Below the pieces are notes generated by a model. The model saw only the letters and a list, made by a program, of their open reading frames with translations, ran no database searches and was not told the origin of the DNA. Both the position numbers and the translations under genes were made by a program. Shown here piece after piece: positions 54,151 through 62,395 of a DNA stretch of 64,000 nucleotides (position 1 is its first letter; the number at the start of each line of letters is the position of its first letter). The stretch is from positions 181,319 to 245,318 of the forward strand of contig MKWG01000006.1 in assembly GCA_001899685.1 (NCBI GenBank). Direction: 5' to 3'. The DNA comes from Sphingobacteriales bacterium 44-15 (GTDB lineage Bacteria; Bacteroidota; Bacteroidia; Chitinophagales; Chitinophagaceae).

Positions 54151-54212
54151 GATCATATGCAAAAAATATAATTTGATTGGCTTAACACCGCCCTTCAGCA
54201 GCGTGACATCGG

Positions 54213-55586
54213 CTACCTGCCCGTATTTGCATTGGCAGAAGCTGCAAGCCAATTATGGATCTCGCCGCAATCCCTGTATTCATTGTCCACATTAATATAG
54301 AAAGTGGGCATTTTGGTCCGGAACCAACGCTCCAGTATTTCATTTTTCTTTTCTTCCAGTACCCGTTGGGCAACCTTGTTATAATCGTCTTTCAGGTTTT
54401 CCCTGTGCGGCTCTGTTTTCTTCTGGATATAAACAATTCTCGCTCCCTGCTTACCACCTTCATTGAAAGAAACGGGACGGGAATATTCTCCTACTTTAAG
54501 TTCATTATATACCGCCACAAGGCTTTTATCAAGATCCTGGATAGTCAAATAAGGAGACCCCTGTGCATTGGTAATAGAACCTGCCGTAAACTTGCTGTTA
54601 TCATCTTCGCTGTATTTGTCTACAGCTTCTCCGAAAGTAAGCGTGCCGGCCACCAGCTTGGAGCGGATGGTATCCAGCTTTGCAATAGCCCCGTCAATTT
54701 CTGCCTGTGTCACCTGCGGGATCTTCAGGATATGCCTTACCACCACATCATCTCCTACGCGGCTCACCAACTGGATAATATGATATCCAAACTTTGACTT
54801 TATCACACGGCTGATCTGTCCTTCCTTCAGGGCAAAAGCAGTAGAAGAAAATACGGGATCTACATTTTTATCATTGCGGTTAAATTCGAAGCGGCCGCCG
54901 AGCTCTTTTGTTCCCGGATCATCACTATACATTTTTGCGAGCCTGTCAAAGGAAGCAGCCCCGCTTTCTACCTGGCGTTTGTACTCAGTCAATTCATCCT
55001 GCGCATATTTTTCCATATCCCTGCTGGATTTCGCATAAGCCACCACCTGCTTCATTTCAAGCTCGGTATCATAAAAGAAAAGACTGTCCTTAGGTATCTT
55101 ATCATAATACTCCTTCACCTCTGTGGGAGTGATCCTCACATTCTCAATAATAGACTTCTGCATGGCATCTGCCAGCTTCTGCTCTTTAATGGCAATACGG
55201 TTATCTTCTTTGATCTGGTAAATTGTTTTGCCTGCTATCTGCTCCAGGGCGTCTTTACCTCCGTAAGCGTTGATATAATACCTGACACGCTGATCGAGTT
55301 CCGCTTCTATTTCTTCATCGCTTACCGGTAAGGAATCTTTCTGAGCCTGCAGCATGAGCGCTTTACGTATCATCATCTGCTGCAGCAACATGCAACCTGC
55401 ATTCTCCGGGACTTCCCTCCCCTGCCGTTTTTCATCCTCGATATAATTGGTAATATCCGACTTAAGCACGATCTTATCGCCAATAACGGCAATAATTTTG
55501 TCGGCCAACACTTTTTTTGCCTGCCCCTGGGCCAAAGCAGCCGCAGCAATGGCGGAAAATATTATAGAAAATAAGAATTGCTTCAT
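54213..55586 (-). CDS. SurA-like peptidyl-prolyl isomerase
   Basis: The 457-residue periplasmic protein has a signal peptide (MKQFLFSIIFSAIAAAALAQ), an N-terminal SurA-type helical domain starting DKIIAVIGDKIVLKSDI, and parvulin domains (about 175-280 and 280-390). The first is well conserved, with GGRFEFNRNDKNVDPVF and SKFGYHIIQLV. The second is more divergent. It probably chaperones outer-membrane beta-barrels such as SprA-sized proteins. The start is ATG 55586, 24 bp downstream of a TATTTTTG box (55610-55617, minus strand). It follows infB but is likely transcribed separately. Confidence 0.88.
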   Translation of the reverse strand: MKQFLFSIIFSAIAAAALAQGQAKKVLADKIIAVIGDKIVLKSDITNYIEDEKRQGREVPENAGCMLLQQMMIRKALMLQAQKDSLPVSDEEIEAELDQRVRYYINAYGGKDALEQIAGKTIYQIKEDNRIAIKEQKLADAMQKSIIENVRITPTEVKEYYDKIPKDSLFFYDTELEMKQVVAYAKSSRDMEKYAQDELTEYKRQVESGAASFDRLAKMYSDDPGTKELGGRFEFNRNDKNVDPVFSSTAFALKEGQISRVIKSKFGYHIIQLVSRVGDDVVVRHILKIPQVTQAEIDGAIAKLDTIRSKLVAGTLTFGEAVDKYSEDDNSKFTAGSITNAQGSPYLTIQDLDKSLVAVYNELKVGEYSRPVSFNEGGKQGARIVYIQKKTEPHRENLKDDYNKVAQRVLEEKKNEILERWFRTKMPTFYINVDNEYRDCGEIHNWLAASANANTGR

Positions 55587-55609
55587 ATTGATCGCAGTTT
55601 CGAACGGGT

Positions 55610-55617
55610 CAAAAATA
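55610..55617 (-). promoter_or_regulatory. TATTTTTG -7 box upstream of the PPIase gene
   Basis: On the minus strand TATTTTTG fits the TAnnTTTG consensus and sits 24 bp before the chosen start, in the 80-bp gap after infB. No convincing -33 element. Confidence 0.4.
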
Positions 55618-55666
55618 ACCGGCATTTCACAGCAGATACCCTCTCCGGGAATGATTTAACAAAGCT

Positions 55667-58549
55667 TTACAAGCTCCTCTTTACTTCTTCAATCTCAAAA
55701 GCTTCTACCACATCCCCCGGCTTCAGGTCATTATAGTTCTTCACAGTAAGCCCGCATTCCATACCGCTGGCCACTTCTTTTACATCATCTTTATACCGTT
55801 TCAGTGAGCCGAGCTCGGCCGACTGCCCTTCACCTGTAGGATAGATCACAATACCATCCCGGATAAGCCTTACTTTGGAATTACGGCTGATCTTACCATC
55901 CAGCACCTGGCAACCGGCTACGGTAACTTTATCAAATTTATATACCTCGCGTATCTCCACGTTTGCAGTTATCTTTTCCGTAACCGTCGGCTCCATCATA
56001 CCTTCCATAGCGCTCTTGATCTCTTCAATGGCATTATAGATAATCGAATAAGCCTTGATCTGCACTCCTTCGGACTCGGCAAGCTTATTAGCCTGCGGCG
56101 ACGGGCGCACGTTGAAGCCGACAATAATAGCGTCTGAAGCTGTGGCCAGCAATACATCGCTTTCCGTAATGGCGCCTACCGCCTTATGAACAACAGACAC
56201 TGCTATTTCTTCAGTGGAAAGTTTCTGCAGAGAATCACTCAGGGCTTCCACAGAACCGTCCACATCACCTTTGATAATAAGATTGAGCTGCTTGAAGTTA
56301 CCCAATGCCAGGCGGCGGCCGATCTCATCCAGCGTGATATGCTTTTTGGCACGGATGCCCTGCTCGCGCAATATCTGCGCCCGGCGGTTGGCTACTTCTT
56401 TAGCCTCACTCTCATCGGCAAATACTTTGAATTTCTCTCCAGCCTGCGGTGCGCCGCTCAATCCCAGTATCTGTACGGGAGAAGAGGGACCTGCTTCATC
56501 AAGGCGCTGGTTGCGCTCATTGAACATGGCTTTGGCACGCCCGTAATATTGCCCGCTCACCACTATATCACCCTGGTACAGCGTACCATTCTGCACAAGC
56601 ATGGTAGCTACATAGCCGCGTCCTTTATCCAGCGAAGCTTCTATAATGGTACCAACAGCTTCTTTTTCAGGATTAGCCTTCAGCTCAAGCAACTCAGCCT
56701 CAAGCAGTATCTTTTCCAGCAGCACATCTACATTCAGCCCGCTCTTGGCAGAGATCTCCTGGCTCTGGTATTTACCACCCCAGTCTTCTACCAGCAGGTT
56801 CATAGCTGCAAGCTGTTCTTTTATTTTTTCAGGATTTGCTCCTTCTTTATCAATTTTATTAATGGCGAACACCATCGGCAGGTTTGCCGCCTGAGCATGG
56901 CTGATGGCCTCACGGGTCTGAGGCATCACCGCATCATCTGCAGAGATCACGATAATAGCCACATCCGCCGCTTTGGCGCCACGCGCACGCATGGCCGTAA
57001 ACGCCTCGTGACCAGGAGTATCGAGGAAAGTCAGCTTTTTGCCTGATGCTGTGGTAACCTGATAAGCACCGATATGCTGTGTAATACCTCCTGCTTCGCC
57101 CGCTACCACATTTGCGCTGCGTATATAGTCAAGCAATGAAGTCTTACCGTGGTCTACGTGCCCCATGATAGTGATAACCGGTGGCCGCGGCACCATATCT
57201 TCTTCTTTATCCACCTCCTCTTCTTCTTCTTCCTCATCGACATCATCTATACCTATAAACTCTACCTCAAAGCCGAATTCGCCTGCTACCAGCTCTATCA
57301 CTTCTGCATCAAGGCGCTGGTTGATAGATACCATTATACCAAGCCCCATACATTTACCGATCACCTCTGCGAAACTTACGTCCATCAGGTTGGCAAGCTC
57401 GCTCACCGTAACAAATTCCGTTACCTGCAGCTTGTTATCATCCATTCCTTCTGCTCCGAGGTGCTCTGCAGCTTCTTCCCTGCGCGCTCTCCTCAGCCTT
57501 GATTTAGCGCCTTTACCTCCACCTCGTGAAGCACCGGCCAACTTAGCCTGGGTCTCACGTATTTTATCCTGTATCTCTTTTGCATCTATTTCTTTCACCT
57601 CGCGGCTGTCTCTTCTCCGGTCACCTTTCCCATGGCCGCCAAACCTTCCGCCGCTCTGTCCCTGTCCCTGCTGCTTGTTGCGGTCACCCTGTTTTTGAAT
57701 GGGAGGTCTGGTACCTTCCCTGTGATGACCGCCGCGATCTCCGTCGTGCCTCGCTGCCGGCGACTGATTTTCTCTTTTCTCTATAGGGATACGTTTCCGT
57801 TTACGCTTTTCTTCATGAGGGCGGGCCGCGGGTCTGGGCTCATTATTGACAGGCAGAGTGATCTTCCCCACTACGCGCGGGCCTTCGATTTTCTCCGCAC
57901 GTATATTCTCTATCACGGGAGGCTCTTCTACAGCAGGAACGTCCGTATTACCATTGTCCGGAACTGCATGTTCTTCTATTTCCTGGTTCACAACAGGAGT
58001 TGGGGGGATATTCTCTTCCGGGGATGCTTCTTTTGCAGGTTCTTCTGCAACCGCCTTTTTCTTAATGCCCTTTTTAGGCCTCGTGGAAGAATCTATCGCG
58101 CTCAGATCTATTTTATCTAAGATCTTGGGGCCTTCCAGCTCAGGCGCCTCTATTTTCACCATTTCGGGTGAAGTTTCTTCTGTTTTTTCAACAGGCGGAG
58201 CCACTTCCTGAACGGGCGGGGGCGCTTCCTGCTCCACGGGAGGAGCCGCTACTTCAGCAGCCTTCTTTTTAGTATCTTTTTTAAATACAATTTCCTCTTC
58301 ATCCTTCTTCTTCCGGGTCTCCATCACATTACCCTTAGGGATCTCTATCTGATCACTTTTTGCCTTCGCCGCCTTGTCAGAAGAAAACTCGTCCTGGAGC
58401 GCATAATACATATCCTCTGTCAGCTTGCTGGTGGGCTTAAGGTCATCTTTGGAGAAACCCTTCCCGATCAGGAAATCAATCAGTGTTTCCTGTCCGATAT
58501 TAAATTCTTTAGCCGCTGCTAATAAGCGTGGTAATTTTATTTCAGCCAT
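55667..58549 (-). CDS. infB: Translation initiation factor IF-2
   Basis: IF-2 is the GTPase that brings fMet-tRNA to the 30S subunit and helps subunits join. The 960-residue protein has the IF-2 N-terminal helical module ([20 protein letters not shown]), a long Glu/Pro/Lys-rich linker (about 85-370) with a basic RNA-binding stretch, a second N-domain, and then the G domain: GHVDHGKTS (about residue 467), [15 protein letters not shown]. Domains II-IV follow, with [11 protein letters not shown] in domain III and a C-terminal domain ending [10 protein letters not shown]. It follows nusA on the same strand, but a terminator-like hairpin lies in the 166-bp gap. Confidence 0.96.
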   Translation of the reverse strand: MAEIKLPRLLAAAKEFNIGQETLIDFLIGKGFSKDDLKPTSKLTEDMYYALQDEFSSDKAAKAKSDQIEIPKGNVMETRKKKDEEEIVFKKDTKKKAAEVAAPPVEQEAPPPVQEVAPPVEKTEETSPEMVKIEAPELEGPKILDKIDLSAIDSSTRPKKGIKKKAVAEEPAKEASPEENIPPTPVVNQEIEEHAVPDNGNTDVPAVEEPPVIENIRAEKIEGPRVVGKITLPVNNEPRPAARPHEEKRKRKRIPIEKRENQSPAARHDGDRGGHHREGTRPPIQKQGDRNKQQGQGQSGGRFGGHGKGDRRRDSREVKEIDAKEIQDKIRETQAKLAGASRGGGKGAKSRLRRARREEAAEHLGAEGMDDNKLQVTEFVTVSELANLMDVSFAEVIGKCMGLGIMVSINQRLDAEVIELVAGEFGFEVEFIGIDDVDEEEEEEEVDKEEDMVPRPPVITIMGHVDHGKTSLLDYIRSANVVAGEAGGITQHIGAYQVTTASGKKLTFLDTPGHEAFTAMRARGAKAADVAIIVISADDAVMPQTREAISHAQAANLPMVFAINKIDKEGANPEKIKEQLAAMNLLVEDWGGKYQSQEISAKSGLNVDVLLEKILLEAELLELKANPEKEAVGTIIEASLDKGRGYVATMLVQNGTLYQGDIVVSGQYYGRAKAMFNERNQRLDEAGPSSPVQILGLSGAPQAGEKFKVFADESEAKEVANRRAQILREQGIRAKKHITLDEIGRRLALGNFKQLNLIIKGDVDGSVEALSDSLQKLSTEEIAVSVVHKAVGAITESDVLLATASDAIIVGFNVRPSPQANKLAESEGVQIKAYSIIYNAIEEIKSAMEGMMEPTVTEKITANVEIREVYKFDKVTVAGCQVLDGKISRNSKVRLIRDGIVIYPTGEGQSAELGSLKRYKDDVKEVASGMECGLTVKNYNDLKPGDVVEAFEIEEVKRSL

Positions 58550-58683
58550 ATTCTGTTTCCCGCCTACCGGTTCCGGTCATTGCCCTGAAGAGTTTTTACA
58601 TCATGGTCGGGCATTGCTGCCACACCGTGCTCATCCGGTCAATCCCTGTGCTGCCAATAGCGGATTAATTTGTTTTGTTTTCT

Positions 58684-58709
58684 TAAAAATCCCGCTTTTT
58701 TAGAAGCGG
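58684..58709 (-). terminator. Terminator-like hairpin between nusA and infB
   Basis: On the minus strand CCGCTT and AAGCGG (58692-58709) form a 6-bp stem around CTAAAA, followed by GATTTTTAAG. It lies just after the nusA stop. It could reduce read-through into infB or mark a processing point. Confidence 0.5.
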
Positions 58710-58715
58710 CATTTG

Positions 58716-59963
58716 CTATCCCTTTTCAAATTCTTCTTCAAGCACTTTCCTCACATCCTCAATGGTTTCTTTTTCAAGGTCTGTCCTTCTTTCAAGCTCT
58801 TCTGTAGTCAGATCCAGTACGCTGCGGGCAGTATCACAACCGATCCGCTTGAGCTCATCAATCACCCATGTATCTATTTCATCTGCAAATTCATCCAGGT
58901 CAATATCAAATTCCTCGGTCTGTCCTTCATCATCGCGGAATACATCTATCTCGTATCCTACCAGTTCGCAGGCCAATTTAATGTTTACGCCCCTGCGGCC
59001 GATAGCCAGCGATACCTGGTCGGGCTTCAGAAAGACACTCGCATGTTTTTTCTCGGCGTCAATTTCCATAAAGCTCACTTTTGCGGGCGTAAGAGACCGC
59101 TGTATAAGCAACTGGGTATTATTTGTCCAGTTGATCACATCTATATTCTCATTTTTAAGCTCGCGGACAATACCATGTATACGGCTTCCCTTCATACCTA
59201 CGCAGGCGCCTACCGGGTCAATGCGATCGTCGTAAGACTCAACGGCTACCTTGGCTCTTTCACCCGGCTCACGCACTATTTTGCGGATGACAATAAGCCC
59301 GTCAAAGATCTCCGGCACTTCAATCTCCAAAAGTTTAGCCAAAAATGAAGGATGCGTACGCGAAAGGATAATAACAGGAGAATTATTTTTTAACTCTACT
59401 TTTTTGACCACCGCCTTAACATTCTCCCCTTTTTTGAAATAATCCGAGGGGATCTGCTCGGATTTAGGGATAATCAGCTCATTGCCGTCTTCATCAAGTA
59501 ATAATACTTCTTTTTTCCATACCTGGTATACTTCTGCGCTGATAATTTCGCCTACGCGGTCAGCATATTTTTTCACCAGGCTGTTTTTCTTAAGATCGCC
59601 GATACGGCTTGCCAGCGTTTGCTTGGCAGCCAGTATGGCCCTGCGCCCGAAATCCAGTATATCCACTTCCTGGAACAGTTCTTCACCCACTTCAAAGTCG
59701 GGCTCTATTTTGATCGCATCGCTGTACGCTATTTCCGCTACAGGGTTTTCTACCTGTCCATCTTCTACAATAGTGCGCCTGTGGATGATTTCAAGGTCTC
59801 CTTTCTCGGTATTCACGATCACGTCAAAATTCTCATCCGACCCGTATTTTTTCCGGAGCAATGTTTTGAAAACATCTTCCAATACTTTCATCAGCGTCGG
59901 GCGGTCTATATTTTCCGCATCCTTAAAATCCTGGAAGGATTCAATAAGATTTATACTTGCCAT
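58716..59963 (-). CDS. nusA: Transcription termination/antitermination factor NusA
   Basis: NusA binds RNA polymerase and nascent RNA and modulates pausing, termination and antitermination. The 415-residue protein has the N-terminal polymerase-binding domain (LIESFQDFKDAENIDRPTL), an S1 domain (about 135-205), KH1 with VGACVGMKGSRI (about 240) and KH2 with LAIGRRGVNIKLA (about 318), followed by an acidic tail with a helix-hairpin-like segment (LEEEFEKG at the end). The two C-terminal AR repeats of E. coli NusA are absent, as in most bacteria. It is middle gene of the rimP-nusA-infB cluster. Confidence 0.96.
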   Translation of the reverse strand: MASINLIESFQDFKDAENIDRPTLMKVLEDVFKTLLRKKYGSDENFDVIVNTEKGDLEIIHRRTIVEDGQVENPVAEIAYSDAIKIEPDFEVGEELFQEVDILDFGRRAILAAKQTLASRIGDLKKNSLVKKYADRVGEIISAEVYQVWKKEVLLLDEDGNELIIPKSEQIPSDYFKKGENVKAVVKKVELKNNSPVIILSRTHPSFLAKLLEIEVPEIFDGLIVIRKIVREPGERAKVAVESYDDRIDPVGACVGMKGSRIHGIVRELKNENIDVINWTNNTQLLIQRSLTPAKVSFMEIDAEKKHASVFLKPDQVSLAIGRRGVNIKLACELVGYEIDVFRDDEGQTEEFDIDLDEFADEIDTWVIDELKRIGCDTARSVLDLTTEELERRTDLEKETIEDVRKVLEEEFEKG

Positions 59964-60025
59964 AGTACAGCATTTTTATCCCTCAATCGCCACAGGCTAT
60001 AGCAGCACTGCCGCGACATGGATCG

Positions 60026-60496
60026 TTAAAATTGAATTTGAATCTTTGTTGTTTTAATGTTATTAAAAAGTATAGTATGTTGAATGACCTCTTTTTTCTT
60101 GTTTTTCCCTTTCATTTCTTCCAGTTCTACTCCGTCATCATTTACGGCAGTGAGTTTTCCGTTAATTTTAGCGCCATCCTGTAGCATAACTTCCACATTC
60201 CTTTCGATATTTTTCACATATTGCCGGCGGAGCTTCAGCGGTTCGTCAAGCCCCGGGGAAGAAACCTCCAGCGAAAAATCCCCGTCAGGGAAAAGGGCGC
60301 TTTCTTCTATCTGTTTATACAGGGCGCGGTTATACTTTACACACTTATCTATTGAGACGCCCGTATCGGCGTCCAGATATACCTTCACATTGTTTGTAGG
60401 CTTAATGCTGATATCTACTAAAAAATAATCAGGATTATCTTCCAGCAGCTCGTTTACCATTTTTTCCAGAACCTGAATTGTTACCTCGCTTCCCAT
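60026..60496 (-). CDS. rimP: Ribosome maturation factor RimP
   Basis: RimP helps 30S subunit assembly, in particular around S12. The 156-residue protein has the N-terminal alpha-beta domain ending SLEVSSPGLDEPL (about residues 85-97, the family signature) and a C-terminal SH3-like barrel (MLQDGAKINGKLTAVNDDGVELE). Its position upstream of nusA and infB is strongly conserved across bacteria. The leader upstream carries a clear promoter and a perfect hairpin. Confidence 0.94.
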   Translation of the reverse strand: MGSEVTIQVLEKMVNELLEDNPDYFLVDISIKPTNNVKVYLDADTGVSIDKCVKYNRALYKQIEESALFPDGDFSLEVSSPGLDEPLKLRRQYVKNIERNVEVMLQDGAKINGKLTAVNDDGVELEEMKGKNKKKEVIQHTILFNNIKTTKIQIQF

Positions 60497-60512
60497 AATG
60501 CTGATAAATGAA

Positions 60513-60536
60513 GAAGGGAACGGATCCGTTCCCTTC
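60513..60536 (-). promoter_or_regulatory. Perfect 24-nt palindrome in the rimP-nusA-infB leader
   Basis: GAAGGGAACG and CGTTCCCTTC form a perfect inverted repeat (12 bp per arm, the central GATC being the loop in RNA). It lies between the promoter at 60556-60585 and the rimP ATG at 60496, so it is in the 5' untranslated RNA. It might act as a leader attenuator or a protein-binding hairpin. It is not followed by a T-run on the minus strand. Confidence 0.55.
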
Positions 60537-60555
60537 TGTCGCTCTTTTCCTATGG

Positions 60556-60585
60556 CAAAGTTAAGACATTCGGATAAAGCACAAA
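60556..60585 (-). promoter_or_regulatory. Promoter of the rimP-nusA-infB operon
   Basis: On the minus strand TTTG (60582-60585), 18 nt, then TAACTTTG (60556-60563) nearly equals the Bacteroidota consensus TTTG-N19-TAnnTTTG. This is the best promoter match I found in the window. The rest of 60586-60850 is intergenic without a recognisable gene. Confidence 0.7.
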
Positions 60586-60855
60586 ATTTTTTTACTCTTA
60601 ACCCGGCGCCACAAGGTTCAAGCCGCTCACCGGGAAAAACGCAGTGAATATCGAAAGAATGATCGCTGTTGTCGAATAAAGTTCTGATACCGGGTTTTCC
60701 CTGCCATCTTTACATTGACAACAGCGAATAGCAGTAGTCAAAAGCAGATAGGTAGTTTAAATCCAGTATCCGAAAAAGAGGTCTCCAATCCTCAGCCAGA
60801 ATTCTAAACGTACACAGGAATTCTACACCAATATGATGGAAGTTATTGGGAGCAA

Positions 60856-60875
60856 AGCCGGTCGAAAGACCGGCT
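60856..60875 (-). terminator. Terminator hairpin after pdeM
   Basis: AGCCGGTC and GACCGGCT form a perfect 8-bp stem with a 4-nt loop (TTTC on the minus strand, GAAA on the plus), 18 bp after the pdeM stop. Only a short TTT follows on the minus strand, so termination may be moderate. Confidence 0.6.
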
Positions 60876-60892
60876 CTGTTATTTTATCCAGG

Positions 60893-61552
60893 CTACTGCA
60901 TAGCAATCACATCATCCTCTACGATTGCAAACACTTTGTCTTCTTTTTTCGGCCGTATTCTCGTAGCCCCTGTAAACCTGCTGAAAGCCGGCAGGGTACA
61001 GCAATTGTATCCAAAATGAAAGCAGGGAAAATGGAGCGCCTGCCGTGCAATATGACGCAATGTTACGCCGGGATGAATATGACCGCTGAAAAGATATTTC
61101 GCCCCGCCATCTGCAACCGGCATGGCTGCATCATGCATGAACATAAAATCTCCTATGGTCAGTTGCCCGCTATGCACGGTAATACCGGCACTTTGATACC
61201 ACTGATAGCTGAGAATATCGTGATTGCCTTTAATAAGATGTATTTCCAGCGAGGGCAGGTCTTTGCGCCATCTTTCAAATAAGTTATGCTCATTGTTGGA
61301 TTCGCTGTGAAACATATCCCCGACGACTATAAGTTGCCCTGCTTTAAAGAATTGCACCAGCGCTACCAGCCGTTGCAGGTCTTCGCGATATATGGTTTGC
61401 GGCACCCCGATACCTGATTTTCTGAAATGCCCGGTTTTTCCAAAATGAAGATCCGCCAGTATAAGGGATTGCGCTTCTTCCCAGAAAACAGCTCTTTCTG
61501 CAGATAACCACAGCGTCTGATCAAGCAAAATATATTTTAAAGGAGGACGCAT
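60893..61552 (-). CDS. pdeM: PdeM-type metallophosphoesterase
   Basis: The 219-residue protein matches the ligase-associated DNA damage response endonuclease PdeM group. Metal-binding motifs of calcineurin-like phosphoesterases are all present: LADLHFGKTGHFRKSG (Asp-x-His), VVGDMFHSESNNE (GDxxH-type), LIKGNHDIL (GNHD), and MFMHDA with LFSGHIHPGV (His-x-His). In genomes that have them, PdeM genes pair with a DNA ligase and an Lhr-type helicase. Those are not here. Instead it starts 8 bp after the MurU-like gene, so both are probably co-transcribed. Whether it acts on DNA or a small molecule in this setting is unsure. Confidence 0.82.
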   Translation of the reverse strand: MRPPLKYILLDQTLWLSAERAVFWEEAQSLILADLHFGKTGHFRKSGIGVPQTIYREDLQRLVALVQFFKAGQLIVVGDMFHSESNNEHNLFERWRKDLPSLEIHLIKGNHDILSYQWYQSAGITVHSGQLTIGDFMFMHDAAMPVADGGAKYLFSGHIHPGVTLRHIARQALHFPCFHFGYNCCTLPAFSRFTGATRIRPKKEDKVFAIVEDDVIAMQ

Positions 61553-61560
61553 GGTGAAAG

Positions 61561-62295
61561 CTATAAAAAATATTTTTCAGCCAGTGCAATGGATTCTGGT
61601 TTTCCTACATCAACAAGTGTACCGCCGGAGTGATCATACCCCATAATGGCATGTTGTGCACAAAGCCGCAGGTAAACATCCACCATAGAAAACTTTCCTT
61701 CTTCTGTCAGCAGGTCAAAAAAGCTGTGATGAATAAGATGGATGCCGCTGAAAGCTCTTGCCACCAGGTCAGGATTCGGCACGGAAATACGCTCCTCACC
61801 CGACTTGTTGTTTCTCCAGCCGCACAGGTGGTCTCCCTGATCAAATAAAAAAGCCCTCGAAGAATCCCTGTCAGACACTGCTATTGTTGCTACGGGCTGA
61901 AGCTCCCGGTGAAAAGCGGCCATCGCATACAGGTTCAGATCGGTTAAGATATCCGCATTTATTACAAAAAAGTTTTCAGCATCCTTCAGATACGGAGCGG
62001 CAAACTTCAGCCCCCCGCCTGTTTCGAGGGGCTGCTCCTTTTCGTAGGAAACAGTAATATGGCAGCCGAAATGGTTGTGATCCTCCAGGAAAGCAATCAC
62101 CTGATCTGCAAAGTGATGCACATTTATTACCAGCCGCTCAATCCCAAATCTTCTGAGGTATTCAATGTTACGCTGCAAAAGCGGTTTGCCATTCACTACC
62201 GCCAGCGCCTTGGGATGATGATCTGTCCAGGGCTTTAACCTCGTACCAAGCCCCGCGGCAAAGATCATAGCTGTATTTATCGGATTTACTGTCAT
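61561..62295 (-). CDS. MurU-like sugar-1-phosphate nucleotidyltransferase
   Basis: The 244-residue protein is a short NDP-sugar pyrophosphorylase. The N-terminus AMIFAAGLGTRLKPWTDHHP (residues 9-28) is the nucleotide-binding signature, followed by KALAVVNGKPLL, with the Mg-binding Asp in FVINADILTDL (about 110) and a late VDVGKPESIALAEKYF. In Pseudomonas, MurU turns MurNAc-1-P into UDP-MurNAc after AmgK has phosphorylated the free sugar. The upstream neighbour is an AmgK-type kinase, so this pathway is the best reading. The exact sugar is inferred from that linkage. Confidence 0.82.
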   Translation of the reverse strand: MTVNPINTAMIFAAGLGTRLKPWTDHHPKALAVVNGKPLLQRNIEYLRRFGIERLVINVHHFADQVIAFLEDHNHFGCHITVSYEKEQPLETGGGLKFAAPYLKDAENFFVINADILTDLNLYAMAAFHRELQPVATIAVSDRDSSRAFLFDQGDHLCGWRNNKSGEERISVPNPDLVARAFSGIHLIHHSFFDLLTEEGKFSMVDVYLRLCAQHAIMGYDHSGGTLVDVGKPESIALAEKYFL

Positions 62296-62307
62296 TGTGC
62301 ATGTTTT

Positions 62308-62395
62308 GGGCTATGGGCTATGAGCTATGAGCTGTGGGCTATGGGCGCCCACTCATAGCCCACAGCTCATAGCTGATAGCTGACACTACTCACTC
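62308..62395. repeat. GAGCTAT heptad array, long hairpin between amgK-like and murU-like genes
   Basis: GGGCTATGGGCTATGAGCTATG and GAGCTGTGGGCTATGGGC run direct, then CACTCATAGCCCACAGCTC and ATAGCTGATAGCTGAC run inverted. A stem of about 30 bp is possible. It fills the 94-bp gap between two genes of one pathway and ends at the stop codon of the upstream one. Confidence 0.7.

Noticed and set aside
56186..57046. 286-codon plus-strand frame inside infB
   Set aside because: Antisense shadow of the IF-2 G domain.
60586..60850. tRNA or small RNA gene in the rimP-pdeM gap
   Set aside because: No cloverleaf, no GTTCRA arm with matching acceptor stem. Only the promoter, leader hairpin and terminator could be supported.
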